From: GCA-2697345 sp049602715
Lineage (GTDB): Bacteria; Pseudomonadota; Alphaproteobacteria; Rhodobacterales; Rhodobacteraceae
Assembly: GCA_049602715.1 (NCBI GenBank)
Contig: JBMYRX010000001.1
Location: 48,090-112,089 of the forward strand
Direction: 5' to 3'
DNA length: 64,000 bases
In this document: piece after piece, positions 8,055 through 15,550 of the stretch
How the letters are laid out: each line of letters begins with the position of its first letter
Position numbering within the stretch: position 1 is the stretch's first letter
Notes under the pieces: generated by a model
Seen by the model: the letters and a program-made list of their open reading frames with translations, nothing else
Database searches by the model: none
Told to the model about the DNA's origin: nothing
Made by a program: the position numbers and the translations under genes

Positions 8055-8477
8055 ATGATTAAAGTTTCTAATACTATTACAATAGAGCCATGGGAAATCA
8101 TCGAAACTTTCAGTATATCTCGCGGCCCTGGTGGACAAAATGTTAATAAAGTTTCTACGGCAGTAGAGCTAAGATTTTTTGCATCTAGTTCACCTAACTT
8201 AACTCACGCCATAAAATCTAAACTTAAAGAAATCTCCGGAAGCAACTGGACTTCTGATGGAATTTTAATAATAAATGTTCAACAAACTAGGTCCCAATAT
8301 CGAAATAGGATAATAGCTAAAAAGAAACTTAAGGATCTTATTTTAGAGGCAAGCCAGATTTTAAAAAAACGTGTGCCTACGAAACCATCGTATGGGGTAA
8401 AGGAAAAGAGGATGATCCAAAAGAAAAGTCGCGGTTTAATTAAAACGCTTCGCAAAAGAGTTAATTATGATGAATGA
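8055..8477 (+). CDS. arfB: Ribosome-rescue peptidyl-tRNA hydrolase ArfB (ICT1 family)
   Basis: Codon-independent release factor that hydrolyses peptidyl-tRNA on ribosomes stalled at mRNA 3' ends, a backup for tmRNA/SmpB. The catalytic GGQ (26-28) is in SRGPGGQNVNK, followed by the family's TAVELRF. The C-terminal tail is strongly basic (KEKRMIQKKSRGLIKTLRKRV), as needed to occupy the empty mRNA channel. Length 140 is normal. There is no clear Shine-Dalgarno before the ATG, and a strong terminator ends 16 bases upstream, so expression probably depends on read-through or a leaderless start. It overlaps the next gene by 11 bases. Confidence 0.93.
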   Translation: MIKVSNTITIEPWEIIETFSISRGPGGQNVNKVSTAVELRFFASSSPNLTHAIKSKLKEISGSNWTSDGILIINVQQTRSQYRNRIIAKKKLKDLILEASQILKKRVPTKPSYGVKEKRMIQKKSRGLIKTLRKRVNYDE

Positions 8478-9732
8478 AATTTTATCAAGGAGAAACAAAC
8501 TTTTAGGAGAAAATTTTCCGACATTTTACGAAAACCCAGTTCACTTAATTAAAGGTGAAGGGGTTTGGCTTTATGGAGCTGATGGAAAAAAATATCTTGA
8601 TTGCTATAATAATGTTCCACACGTGGGTCACTGTCATCCTAAAGTAGTTGACGCAATAGCAAACCAAGCAGGAACCTTGAATACTCATACCAGATATCTT
8701 CATGAAGGAATATTAGATTACGGTGAAACTCTTTGTTCAAAATTTTCAAAAGAACTAAGTCAATTAATAATGGTTTGTACCGGATCAGAAGCAAACGACA
8801 TCGCTCTTAGAATGGCACAAGCTATGACTGGAAAGTCAGGCTTTATAGCAACCGACAATACGTATCATGGTAACACTAGTTTAGTTTCACAGATTTCAGC
8901 GAGGCGACCGCCGATAGGAGGCTATAAAGATAACATAAAACTTGTCCCAGCCCCAGAAAGTATAAATCCTCTTGGCGGCACTTATGAAAGCCAAGTAGAT
9001 CTTTTTACAAAAAATATTGAAGTCGCAATTAGTGAGTTAGAAAAAGATGGTTTTGGTTTTGCTGGCTTTATGTTCTGTCCAATTTTTGCAAATGAAGGGT
9101 TTCCAACAGTAAAACCAGGGTTTTTAGATAATACTGTGGATGTTATAAAGGATAAAGGTGGCCTTTTACTTTGTGATGAAGTTCAACCAGGTTTTGGTAG
9201 AATTGGGACACATTGGTGGGGTCACGAGTGGTTAGGTTTTGAGCCTGATGTTGTAACACTCGGGAAACCAATGGCAAATGGGCATCCAGTTGGAGCCGTG
9301 GTTACCCGTAAAGATATTATGGATAGTTTTAGATCCAAGTTTGGTTACTTTAATACTTTTGGCGGAAATCCGGTGAGCTGTGCAGCAGGCATGGCAACTT
9401 TACGAGTTATCGAAGAAGAAAACTTAGTGGAGAACGCTAGAATCATTGGTGAATATTCCCTTGAAAGATTAAGGGGTATCTCCAATCCTTTGATTCAAGA
9501 CGTAAGGGGTAATGGACTATTCTTTGGAGTAGAGTTTGTCGATTTAACTGGCCAACCAGCAACAGAATTTACGAGTAGAGTTGTGGAGGAGATGCAACAT
9601 CATGGTGTTTTACTTAATAGTATAGGCCGACATCGTAATACGCTTAAAATGCGGCCACCAATGCCATTCTCAAAAGAGAACTCTGATTTAGCGATAGATA
9701 CTCTCGAAGTCGTTTTAGAAAAGCTGACTTAA
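8467..9732 (+). CDS. Class III PLP enzyme, probable phospho-amine phospho-lyase
   Basis: Fold-type I class III aminotransferase-family protein of 421 residues. The PLP lysine is in TLGKPMANGHP. Motifs CYNNVPHVGHCHP, LNTHTRYLH, FNTFGGNPVSC and GRHRNTLKMRPPMPF closely follow the human AGXT2L1/2 pattern as I recall it: these are ethanolamine-phosphate and 5-phosphohydroxylysine phospho-lyases rather than transaminases. The next gene, starting at the last base of this one, is an APH-fold kinase, which fits a kinase-then-lyase pathway: phosphorylate an amino alcohol, then eliminate phosphate and ammonia to an aldehyde. Substrate is inferred only; a true omega-aminotransferase is the alternative. 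Confidence 0.8.
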   Translation: MMNEILSRRNKLLGENFPTFYENPVHLIKGEGVWLYGADGKKYLDCYNNVPHVGHCHPKVVDAIANQAGTLNTHTRYLHEGILDYGETLCSKFSKELSQLIMVCTGSEANDIALRMAQAMTGKSGFIATDNTYHGNTSLVSQISARRPPIGGYKDNIKLVPAPESINPLGGTYESQVDLFTKNIEVAISELEKDGFGFAGFMFCPIFANEGFPTVKPGFLDNTVDVIKDKGGLLLCDEVQPGFGRIGTHWWGHEWLGFEPDVVTLGKPMANGHPVGAVVTRKDIMDSFRSKFGYFNTFGGNPVSCAAGMATLRVIEEENLVENARIIGEYSLERLRGISNPLIQDVRGNGLFFGVEFVDLTGQPATEFTSRVVEEMQHHGVLLNSIGRHRNTLKMRPPMPFSKENSDLAIDTLEVVLEKLT

Positions 9733-10682
9733 TGGATAATCCAAAGTTAATTAGCTCAGTAATTGATGTTTCTGCTGCCTGGGGGGGAGTAAAAGAAAGA
9801 CCTAAGTTAGTAAAGAATAGAGAAAATATCGTTTTTGACATAACCTTAAACTCTGGACAGAGGGCTGCTTTCAGATTCCACCGGCCAGGCTATCAATCTT
9901 CCCAAGGTATAAAATCAGAACTTATGTGGATGGAGAATCTAACAGAAAAAAAATTTCCATGCCCCACGCCAATTAGAGCACTGAACCAAGATTTAATTAT
10001 TGAAACAAAAGGTCAAAGGACTGCCTCTATAATTAAATGGGTTGACGCCGCCGAGTTAAAGGAAAGAATTTTCAATTCTAGTGAGAAAGAATTCATTTCT
10101 ATATTTAAAAATCTAGGGAGAATAACTGCTGAACTCCACAATCTTACAGACGAGATCAATACTAATTCTTTTGTTCGGCCCAAATGGGATGAAGAAGAAT
10201 TTTTTAGTGATAAACCCGCTTGGGGGAAATATTGGGAGAATCCATCCTTAAGTAAGAAAGAGTCAGAACAAATTTATAGAGTGAAAAATGACTTAAAACA
10301 GGCGCTACGAAAGATTCATAATGGAGATAAGGGTTTGATTCATGCTGATCTTCTTGAAGAAAATATTCTAATACGCGGTCAAAATTTATGGATAATTGAT
10401 TTTGATGATTGCGGGTTTGGTTTTCGCGAATACGACTTAGCTACTTTATTAATACAACATTTTAACAAGAGATATTTCAATACAGCAAAACTAGCACTCA
10501 TAGAATCTTACAATAAATACAGGAAAAAATTTCAAACTAATACAGACGCTATTAACTTTTTTATTATGGTACGAAGTTTGGTATCATGCGGGTGGGGAAT
10601 CTCAAGAGCTCCTTTAGGATCTTCTGTCCATCGCGAACAAGCAGAACGCGCCTTGTCGTGTTTGAAACTATTTAATAGGTGA
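9732..10682 (+). CDS. APH-fold small-molecule kinase (hydroxylysine kinase-like)
   Basis: 316-residue aminoglycoside-phosphotransferase/choline-kinase-fold enzyme. The catalytic loop is LIHADLLEEN (H204, D206, N211) and the metal-binding aspartate is in IDFDDCGFG (D222). This family phosphorylates hydroxyl groups of choline, homoserine, hydroxylysine and similar compounds. Its start codon shares one base with the stop of the PLP enzyme, showing tight coupling; together they resemble the hydroxylysine kinase plus phospholyase pair. It converges on pncB with a 5-base gap. It contains a G7 run near 9781. An antibiotic-resistance role is unlikely given the context. Confidence 0.78.
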   Translation: MDNPKLISSVIDVSAAWGGVKERPKLVKNRENIVFDITLNSGQRAAFRFHRPGYQSSQGIKSELMWMENLTEKKFPCPTPIRALNQDLIIETKGQRTASIIKWVDAAELKERIFNSSEKEFISIFKNLGRITAELHNLTDEINTNSFVRPKWDEEEFFSDKPAWGKYWENPSLSKKESEQIYRVKNDLKQALRKIHNGDKGLIHADLLEENILIRGQNLWIIDFDDCGFGFREYDLATLLIQHFNKRYFNTAKLALIESYNKYRKKFQTNTDAINFFIMVRSLVSCGWGISRAPLGSSVHREQAERALSCLKLFNR

Positions 10683-10687
10683 GGCTC

Positions 10688-11980
10688 TTAAACTATTAAC
10701 TCACGCTCCTTTTGAAAACCCGTATCAAAAACACGTTGGTATCGCTTAACCTCGTTCTCAGGTCCCATAACCTTTAACGGGTTATCACTTAACTTAACTG
10801 TTGGCTTTCCATCTGCAGTAGTTGCCTTACACACTAGAGAAAAAGGGGCGAGGTTATTCTCACGTGTTAGACCACGAAAATCATTTGTTAACAATGTTCC
10901 CCATCCAAATGACACTTTTGTTTTGCTAGAAAATCTACAATGTAAATCTGATATCTGTTCAACGTCTAGGCCATCTGAAAAAATAATTAGTTTATTTAAA
11001 GGATCCTCACCACATTTTGTCCACCATTTTATTGCGGTCTCTGCAGTAGCGACGGGATCGCCAGAGTCAATCCTAATCCCGGTCCAACCGGACAACCAAG
11101 CAGGAGCGTTATCTAAAAAGTTCTTAGTACCATAGGTATCAGGAAGAATTATGCGAAGATTTCCGTCATGCTCCTCTTGCCAGTCTTCTAACATATCATA
11201 CGGAGCTTTTTGTAATTCTTTGTCGCTTTTAGCTAATGCTGAATAAATCATTGGCATTTCATGGGCATTGGTACCAATAGCTTCAACTTCCTGTTTCATT
11301 GCTATAAGACAATTAGACGTGCCAACAAAACTTTTCCCTAAACCAGAATACATTGCCTGAACGCACCAATCTTGCCATAAAAAACTATGTCTTCGTCGAG
11401 TACCAAAATCAGCTATTTTAAGACTATCTAATTTTTGTAAAACATTAATTTTTTCCCAAAGTTTTGCCATTGCTCTTGCATAAAGAACTTGCAATTGAAA
11501 TCTGTCCAATGTCTTTAGAACAGCACGAGATCTTAGTTCCATTATAACGCTTAACACTGGAACTTCCCAAAGCATTACCTCATGCCACTTTCCCTCAAAT
11601 GTTAATTTATATTCGCCATCTATTTTTTCTAAATGATAAGGAGGCATCGAAAAGCCTTCAAACCATTTCATAAATTCTGGGCTAAACATTTGCCGCTTTC
11701 CATAAAATGTATTTCCGCGAAGAAATGTGCTCTCCCCTCGAGAAAGCTTAATCGATCTGATATGATCAAGCTGCTCTCTTAACTCACCCTCATCAACGAG
11801 CTCTGCTAACTTTATTGTTCTTGACCTATTCATTAATTGAAATTGAACTTGAGTATTGGGCTTATTTCGAAAAACAGACTGACACATTAAGAGCTTATAA
11901 AAATCAGTATCTATTAGGGAGCGAACAATTGGGTCAATCTTCCATTTGTGATTATAAACTCTAGTTGCTATATCAACCAT
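10688..11980 (-). CDS. pncB: Nicotinate phosphoribosyltransferase
   Basis: Converts nicotinate, PRPP and ATP to nicotinate mononucleotide in the Preiss-Handler NAD salvage route. At 430 residues it is slightly longer than E. coli PncB. Landmarks are the N-terminal SLIDTDFYKLLMCQ, GTRRRHSFLWQ in the middle, GIRIDSGDP and FGWGTLLTND towards the C-terminus. It overlaps the 3' end of the nicotinamidase gene by 8 bases on the same strand. The pair forms a complete nicotinamide-to-NaMN salvage module. Its last 5 residues end just before the convergent kinase gene. Confidence 0.94.
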   Translation of the reverse strand: MVDIATRVYNHKWKIDPIVRSLIDTDFYKLLMCQSVFRNKPNTQVQFQLMNRSRTIKLAELVDEGELREQLDHIRSIKLSRGESTFLRGNTFYGKRQMFSPEFMKWFEGFSMPPYHLEKIDGEYKLTFEGKWHEVMLWEVPVLSVIMELRSRAVLKTLDRFQLQVLYARAMAKLWEKINVLQKLDSLKIADFGTRRRHSFLWQDWCVQAMYSGLGKSFVGTSNCLIAMKQEVEAIGTNAHEMPMIYSALAKSDKELQKAPYDMLEDWQEEHDGNLRIILPDTYGTKNFLDNAPAWLSGWTGIRIDSGDPVATAETAIKWWTKCGEDPLNKLIIFSDGLDVEQISDLHCRFSSKTKVSFGWGTLLTNDFRGLTRENNLAPFSLVCKATTADGKPTVKLSDNPLKVMGPENEVKRYQRVFDTGFQKERELIV

Positions 11981-12581
11981 GCAGTTCTACTCCAGACTCT
12001 TCCATTTCGAATAACGCAGATTTTAGCGATTCACTTATATCAATCGATCTACAAAATTCTTTAAGAACGGTCACATTAAATCCCAACCGTGCTGCATCTA
12101 TAGCTGAATACCGAACACAAAAATCAAGAGCAAGTCCCACAATAAAAATATTATTTATATTCCTACAGGAAAGATACCCTAATAACCCAGTAGAGGTCAC
12201 CTTATCATTTTCAAAAAACGCCGAATAACTATCAATTTCCTTTCTAAAACCTTTTCTTATTATTAAGTGACTATTTTCTACATTAACGGCGCTATGAAAA
12301 TCTGCTCCGACTGAACCTTTAATACAATGGTCAGGCCATAGCACCTGCTGACCGTAAAACATCTCAACTTCCATATACGGGTGTTTTCCAGAATGTTGTG
12401 AGGCAAAAGAGCTATGATCAGAGCTATGCCAATCCTGAGTTAGAATTACTGTTTGGAATTCCATCATTAATTTATTTATAGGTTCTATAATTTTCGTACC
12501 ATCAGGTACAGCCAGAGTCCCCCCATCACAAAAATCATTTTGCAGATCTATAATTAATAGAGCGTCTGCTTTTGACCTCAT
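11973..12581 (-). CDS. pncA: Nicotinamidase
   Basis: Cysteine hydrolase that deaminates nicotinamide to nicotinate. Catalytic triad positions are visible: aspartate in LIIDLQNDFC, lysine in IIRKGFRKE and the nucleophilic cysteine in LALDFCVRYSAID. The metal-binding cluster is TQDWHSSDHSSF. A start five codons upstream (12596) is possible, but the internal ATG at 12581 has AGGGA at 7 bases spacing, so I place the start there, giving 202 residues. It is transcribed ahead of pncB with 8 bases of overlap. The upstream 100 bases separate it from divergent trhO. Confidence 0.92.
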   Translation of the reverse strand: MRSKADALLIIDLQNDFCDGGTLAVPDGTKIIEPINKLMMEFQTVILTQDWHSSDHSSFASQHSGKHPYMEVEMFYGQQVLWPDHCIKGSVGADFHSAVNVENSHLIIRKGFRKEIDSYSAFFENDKVTSTGLLGYLSCRNINNIFIVGLALDFCVRYSAIDAARLGFNVTVLKEFCRSIDISESLKSALFEMEESGVELHG

Positions 12582-12685
12582 ATTTGTTTCCCTCATTATG
12601 TTAAGCTCTTAGCTAAATACTTGTTTTATTCTGGTCAATACTTTCTCTTGTCTTGGGTAAGCATTTAGATGTATTTCAAACCTTA

Positions 12686-13594
12686 ATGTTTACTGTAATC
12701 GCCTTTTATCATTTTACTCGTTTCAATGAGCCCAACAAAATGCAACCTTGTTTGATGAAGGAGTGCAAAAAATATAATATTCGAGGAACAATATTATTAG
12801 CAAATGAAGGGATTAACGGGACTATTTCTGGTTCCAAACATTCAATTGAGGAGATCATACATCATATAAGAACGCTACCTAATTGTCATGATATTAATTT
12901 CAAAACAAGTTTTGCATCATCCCAGCCTTTTAATAGATTAAAAGTTCGATTGAAACGTGAAATAGTCACAATGGGACAACCTAACGTCAATCCAATGACA
13001 GGTACGGGGCATTATATCAAACCACAAGACTGGGATGGTTTTATCACTGATAAGGACGTAGTTTTAATCGATACCCGAAATCAATATGAAGTAGGAATTG
13101 GAACTTTTAAGGGTGCTATCAATCCTAAGACTCAGAGTTTTAGAGAGTTTCCTAAATGGTGGGAAGAAAATAAGAAATCCTATAGCGGTAAAAAGATAGC
13201 TATGTTTTGCACGGGAGGGATACGTTGTGAAAAGTCAACTAACTTTCTTTTAAATAGTGGTGAAAAAGATGTCTTTCATTTAGATGGAGGTATTTTAAAA
13301 TATCTAGAGGAGGTCCCACAAGAAAAAAGTCAGTGGAAGGGGGAATGTTTTGTTTTTGATGGTCGAGTGTCGGTTGGCTTCGGGCTTTCCGAAGGAAAGC
13401 ACAGCCTATGCTTCGCCTGTCGTAGGCCCATCCAGCCCGAAGATATAAAAAAGCCAGAGTATGAACCCGGCGTGAGTTGCCATCAATGTTTAGAAGAGTA
13501 CTCCAGTCAGGATCGAGCGCGTTTTCGCGAAAGACAACATCAAATAGCACTTGCACGAAAACGTGGTGAAATACACATTGGGACCTCAGACTAG
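12686..13594 (+). CDS. trhO: tRNA uridine(34) hydroxylase (rhodanese family)
   Basis: TrhO (YceA) makes 5-hydroxyuridine at tRNA U34, the first step to cmo5U or mcmo5U. It has an N-terminal acylphosphatase-like domain, then a rhodanese domain whose active-site loop is FCTGGIRCEKS, and a C-terminal zinc-like region with two CxxC pairs (CFACRRP and CHQC). The open frame reaches back to a TTG at 12653, but ATG 12686 gives the conserved start MFTVIAFYHFTRF, so the protein is about 302 residues. It stands alone, divergent from pncA, and converges on the SDR gene. Confidence 0.93.
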   Translation: MFTVIAFYHFTRFNEPNKMQPCLMKECKKYNIRGTILLANEGINGTISGSKHSIEEIIHHIRTLPNCHDINFKTSFASSQPFNRLKVRLKREIVTMGQPNVNPMTGTGHYIKPQDWDGFITDKDVVLIDTRNQYEVGIGTFKGAINPKTQSFREFPKWWEENKKSYSGKKIAMFCTGGIRCEKSTNFLLNSGEKDVFHLDGGILKYLEEVPQEKSQWKGECFVFDGRVSVGFGLSEGKHSLCFACRRPIQPEDIKKPEYEPGVSCHQCLEEYSSQDRARFRERQHQIALARKRGEIHIGTSD

Positions 13595-13609
13595 TCGTAG
13601 AAAAAACCC

Positions 13610-14392
13610 TTACAAAACCTCAACATTTCCGCATACGCTTATTGGTTGACCAGAAATTTTTGAACCCAACGGGCTACAAAGAAATAGCACCTGATTAGCA
13701 ATGTCTTGCGCAGTCACCGTTGTTCTTAGGGATACTTTACTAATCATTTCTGATTTCATCTCTTCAAATGATAAGCCCATTTCTTTTGATCTTGCCTCGA
13801 TTACTCCATCTATTCTTGGCCCTTCAACTATTCCCGGTAATATAGCATTGACGCGAATGCCATCGGGACCTAATTCGACGGCCAAACTTTTCATAAATCC
13901 GATAATAGCCCATTTAGTTGCGGAATAAGGCGTTCGAAAAGCATAACCAAAACGACCTGCAACTGAAGAAATACAAATCATTGATGCATTATCGGATTGC
14001 TTTAACATCGGAACAGCACGTCTGGCACAGTAGAATTGGCCATTGAGGTTTATCTCTATTGTCCTATCCCACTCCTCTATTTCCATTTCATGTACAGCAG
14101 AAGTTGGACCAGCTATACCAGCGTTATTAACCAATACATCTAACCCTGACAGCTTTTCAGTCACCTCATCAAAAAGGTAGTTTACCTCATCAGGCTTTGA
14201 AACATCGCATTTTGTAAAACCCCAGTTAGGATGATCAGATTTACAGGTCTCAAGCGCTCTATCGGAGATATCACAGACATGTATATTAGCACCAGCTTTT
14301 TCAAGGGTTTCAGCTATCGTTCGTCCTATTCCACTTGCACCAGCAGTTACTAAAACTTTTAAATCTTTGATCGAATTTATATTATTGTCCAT
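13610..14392 (-). CDS. SDR-family NAD(P)-dependent dehydrogenase
   Basis: Classical short-chain dehydrogenase/reductase, 260 residues. It shows the cofactor glycine motif in variant form TAGASGIG (TGxxxGIG with T-A), NNAG in VNNAGIAG, catalytic serine in CISSVAGRFG and the YxxxK pair in YSATKWA. NAD preference is likely from the aspartate after beta-2 (VCDIS). The gene lies 15 bases downstream of a BKACE-family gene on the same strand, so the pair is probably an operon in which the dehydrogenase makes the beta-keto acid that the cleavage enzyme uses. Substrate unknown. Confidence 0.85.
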   Translation of the reverse strand: MDNNINSIKDLKVLVTAGASGIGRTIAETLEKAGANIHVCDISDRALETCKSDHPNWGFTKCDVSKPDEVNYLFDEVTEKLSGLDVLVNNAGIAGPTSAVHEMEIEEWDRTIEINLNGQFYCARRAVPMLKQSDNASMICISSVAGRFGYAFRTPYSATKWAIIGFMKSLAVELGPDGIRVNAILPGIVEGPRIDGVIEARSKEMGLSFEEMKSEMISKVSLRTTVTAQDIANQVLFLCSPLGSKISGQPISVCGNVEVL

Positions 14393-14407
14393 TCTACTTC
14401 CTTATTC

Positions 14408-15343
14408 TCAAAAAGAAACATCATCTCCGCCTTTTAAGCTTAAGATTTCTCGAGCTTCCTCTGGAGTTGCTATATCAAGAGACAGTCCCTCTAAGATTTG
14501 TCTGATTTTTTTAACTTGTTCAGCATTTGTTTGAGCTAATTTTCCTGGACTGATCCATAATGAATCCTCAAGTCCCACTCGAACATTTGCTCCTTGCGCA
14601 GCACCTATAGATGCGAGTGACATTTGATTTTTCCCAGCCCCCAAAATTGACCAGCAATAATCTTCACCAAAGAGTCTATCAGCAGTCCTTTTCATATGCA
14701 TTAGATCTTCTGGATGTCCTCCAATTCCACCTAATATTCCAAATACTGATTGAATAAATAAAGGGGTCTTCGCTAAACCTCTTTCTACAAAATGCGCTAA
14801 ACTATACAAATGCGATATATCATAACATTCAAATTCAAATCGTGTTCCATTTTCATTTCCTATTCGAAGAATGGTTTCGATATCTTGAAATGTATTCTTG
14901 AAAATTCCATCTCTCGAGTTTTCAATATGTTCACGCTCCCAGGTATGCTTAAACTCAGTGAACCTATTCAACATTGGATATAACCCAAAATTCATTGAAC
15001 CCATATTTAAAGAAGCTACTTCAGGTTTAAATAAAGCTACTGGTGCCATTCGTTCATCTACTGTCATATGCATCGAGCCGCCGGTAGTGATATTTACTAC
15101 AGCATTTGTAGATTGTTTTATTCGGGGTAAAAATTGTTCGTATAATTTTGGGTCTTGAGACGGTTTACCTGTTTCGGGATCTCTTGCATGTAGATGTAAA
15201 ATAGCCGCACCAGCCTCTGCTGCTGCGATACCAGACTCTGCAATTTGACCCGGCGTTACAGGTAGATATTCGGACATACTAGGTGTGTGAATCGACCCAG
15301 TAATAGCACATGTAATAATAACCTTAGAACTTTTTCTGCTCAT
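14408..15343 (-). CDS. Beta-keto acid cleavage enzyme (BKACE, DUF849)
   Basis: TIM-barrel, zinc-dependent enzyme family that condenses a beta-keto acid with acetyl-CoA and releases acetoacetate plus a new CoA ester. Motifs are IITCAITGSIHTPS at the N-terminus, ILHLHARDPETGKPS (metal-binding HxH) and NITTGGS, followed by VRVGLEDSLW near the C-terminus. Length 311 is normal. Known members act on 3-keto-5-aminohexanoate, dehydrocarnitine and other substrates. With only an SDR as partner, a carnitine-type pathway is possible but not shown; the usual carnitine 3-hydroxyacyl-CoA-type dehydrogenase and thioesterase partners are not adjacent. Confidence 0.9.
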   Translation of the reverse strand: MSRKSSKVIITCAITGSIHTPSMSEYLPVTPGQIAESGIAAAEAGAAILHLHARDPETGKPSQDPKLYEQFLPRIKQSTNAVVNITTGGSMHMTVDERMAPVALFKPEVASLNMGSMNFGLYPMLNRFTEFKHTWEREHIENSRDGIFKNTFQDIETILRIGNENGTRFEFECYDISHLYSLAHFVERGLAKTPLFIQSVFGILGGIGGHPEDLMHMKRTADRLFGEDYCWSILGAGKNQMSLASIGAAQGANVRVGLEDSLWISPGKLAQTNAEQVKKIRQILEGLSLDIATPEEAREILSLKGGDDVSF

Positions 15344-15481
15344 AAACCTTATCCTTCAAACTGATTTTAAGTTTCGATATTTGACAAAAATTATAAAAAT
15401 TACAATAACATTATTAACAAGAAAAGAATATATTTTTATTATTCTAATGTGTGAAATCGAAAAGGTTAGTTGTTTTATTCT

Positions 15482-15510
15482 TTGTAAAAAAAAACTTGTT
15501 TTTGTATAAT
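15482..15510 (+). promoter_or_regulatory. Sigma-70-type promoter for the TPR-sulfotransferase gene
   Basis: TTGTAA (15482-15487) and a perfect TATAAT (15505-15510) are separated by exactly 17 bases, about 40 bases upstream of the TTG start at 15551. GGGAG at 15539-15543 provides the ribosome site. The remaining 207-base gap between the divergent BKACE gene and this gene is AT-rich and shows nothing else I can name. Confidence 0.55.
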
Positions 15511-15550
15511 TGTTCTTCAAAACTTTTAGAACGTATCTGGGAGATTCTAT

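Noticed and set aside
9781..9787. G7 run at the start of the kinase gene as a phase-variation site.
   Set aside because: Only seven bases, encodes Trp-Gly-Gly in a normal frame, and nothing suggests switching.
11965..12228. An 87-codon plus-strand frame overlapping pncA.
   Set aside because: It is antisense to the nicotinamidase, which has all catalytic residues; no independent evidence for it.
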